A stretch of 64,000 nt of DNA, from contig DASZZN010000029.1 of assembly GCA_035544955.1 (NCBI GenBank), forward strand, positions 62,001 to 126,000. Direction: 5' to 3'. The notes below the pieces were generated by a model. It ran no database searches. It was not told where the DNA came from and saw only the letters and a list, made by a program, of their open reading frames with translations. The position numbers and the translations under genes were made by a program. The DNA comes from Candidatus Dormiibacterota bacterium. Lineage in GTDB: Bacteria > Chloroflexota > Dormibacteria > CF-121. Shown here piece by piece: positions 64,000 to 64,000 of the stretch (its first letter is position 1; each line of letters starts with the position of its first letter).

Positions 64000-64000
64000 G

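Overview
This is a GC-rich (roughly two-thirds G+C by eye), densely coded bacterial chromosome segment with about 60 protein genes, no rRNA or tRNA gene that I could recognise, no CRISPR array and no insertion sequence. The gene content mixes traits usual in Chloroflexota and Actinobacteria-like lineages: a CBS-less GuaB3-type IMP dehydrogenase, tandem DUF881 proteins, a DUF2342 zincin associated with coenzyme F420, two luciferase-like F420-type oxidoreductases, a LigD-type polymerase, Fe-S-type PurF and a CIRCE-controlled groEL. My best inference is an uncultured soil-type Chloroflexota or Dormibacterota-like bacterium. That is an inference from gene families, not a phylogenetic result.

Layout. 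Positions 1-8,750 hold mixed housekeeping genes: a small glutaredoxin-like protein, DUF2905, a DnaJ with one zinc centre, CbiA/CobB, RecJ, an F420-type oxidoreductase, a lower-GC EamA transporter and a sulfite-oxidase-fold enzyme. Positions 8,791-18,706 are one leftward purine operon, purB-C-S-Q-L-F-M-N-H, in which almost every stop overlaps the next start by 1 or 4 bases. It is headed by a TATAAT promoter at about 18,755. Divergent from it is an ECF sigma gene with a 759-residue membrane partner (18,913-21,743). Positions 21,740-29,577 are a second leftward purine/anaplerotic operon, guaB3-guaA-purD-purE-pycB-pycA. Together the two clusters cover PRPP to IMP and on to GMP. purK, purA and a CBS-type guaB are not in the window.

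Positions 29,659-41,337 hold a YbaK editing domain, a nucleotidyltransferase, glutamate dehydrogenase, two DUF881 proteins, threonine aldolase, an M23 peptidase, a flippase-like membrane protein coupled to a sugar epimerase, an N-terminally extended IF-1, a 69-residue biotin carrier and a 54-residue zinc ribbon. Positions 41,423-49,700 hold a thioredoxin-like lipoprotein coupled to DUF2342, CIRCE-groEL with a clear terminator, a SAM hydrolase coupled to NAD(P)HX epimerase, a second sigma/anti-sigma pair and an SDR enzyme. Positions 49,710-64,000 hold a LON-domain protein, a DHA2 exporter, a GMC oxidoreductase, a dienelactone hydrolase with an F420-type oxidoreductase, RsgA, a LigD polymerase, a PrsW-like protease, a cupin, an acyl-CoA synthetase, a MoaD/ThiS-like protein coupled to a BNR beta-propeller, and the 3' end of an acyltransferase-3 gene.

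The most notable signals are: a recurring GC palindrome lying immediately upstream of start codons; an apparent Lys-to-Glu replacement at the carbamylated metal ligand of the carboxyltransferase; the MoaD-propeller pair; two sigma/anti-sigma modules with unusual extracytoplasmic domains; and several starts with a -10-like hexamer 6-10 bases upstream and no Shine-Dalgarno, which suggests leaderless transcripts.
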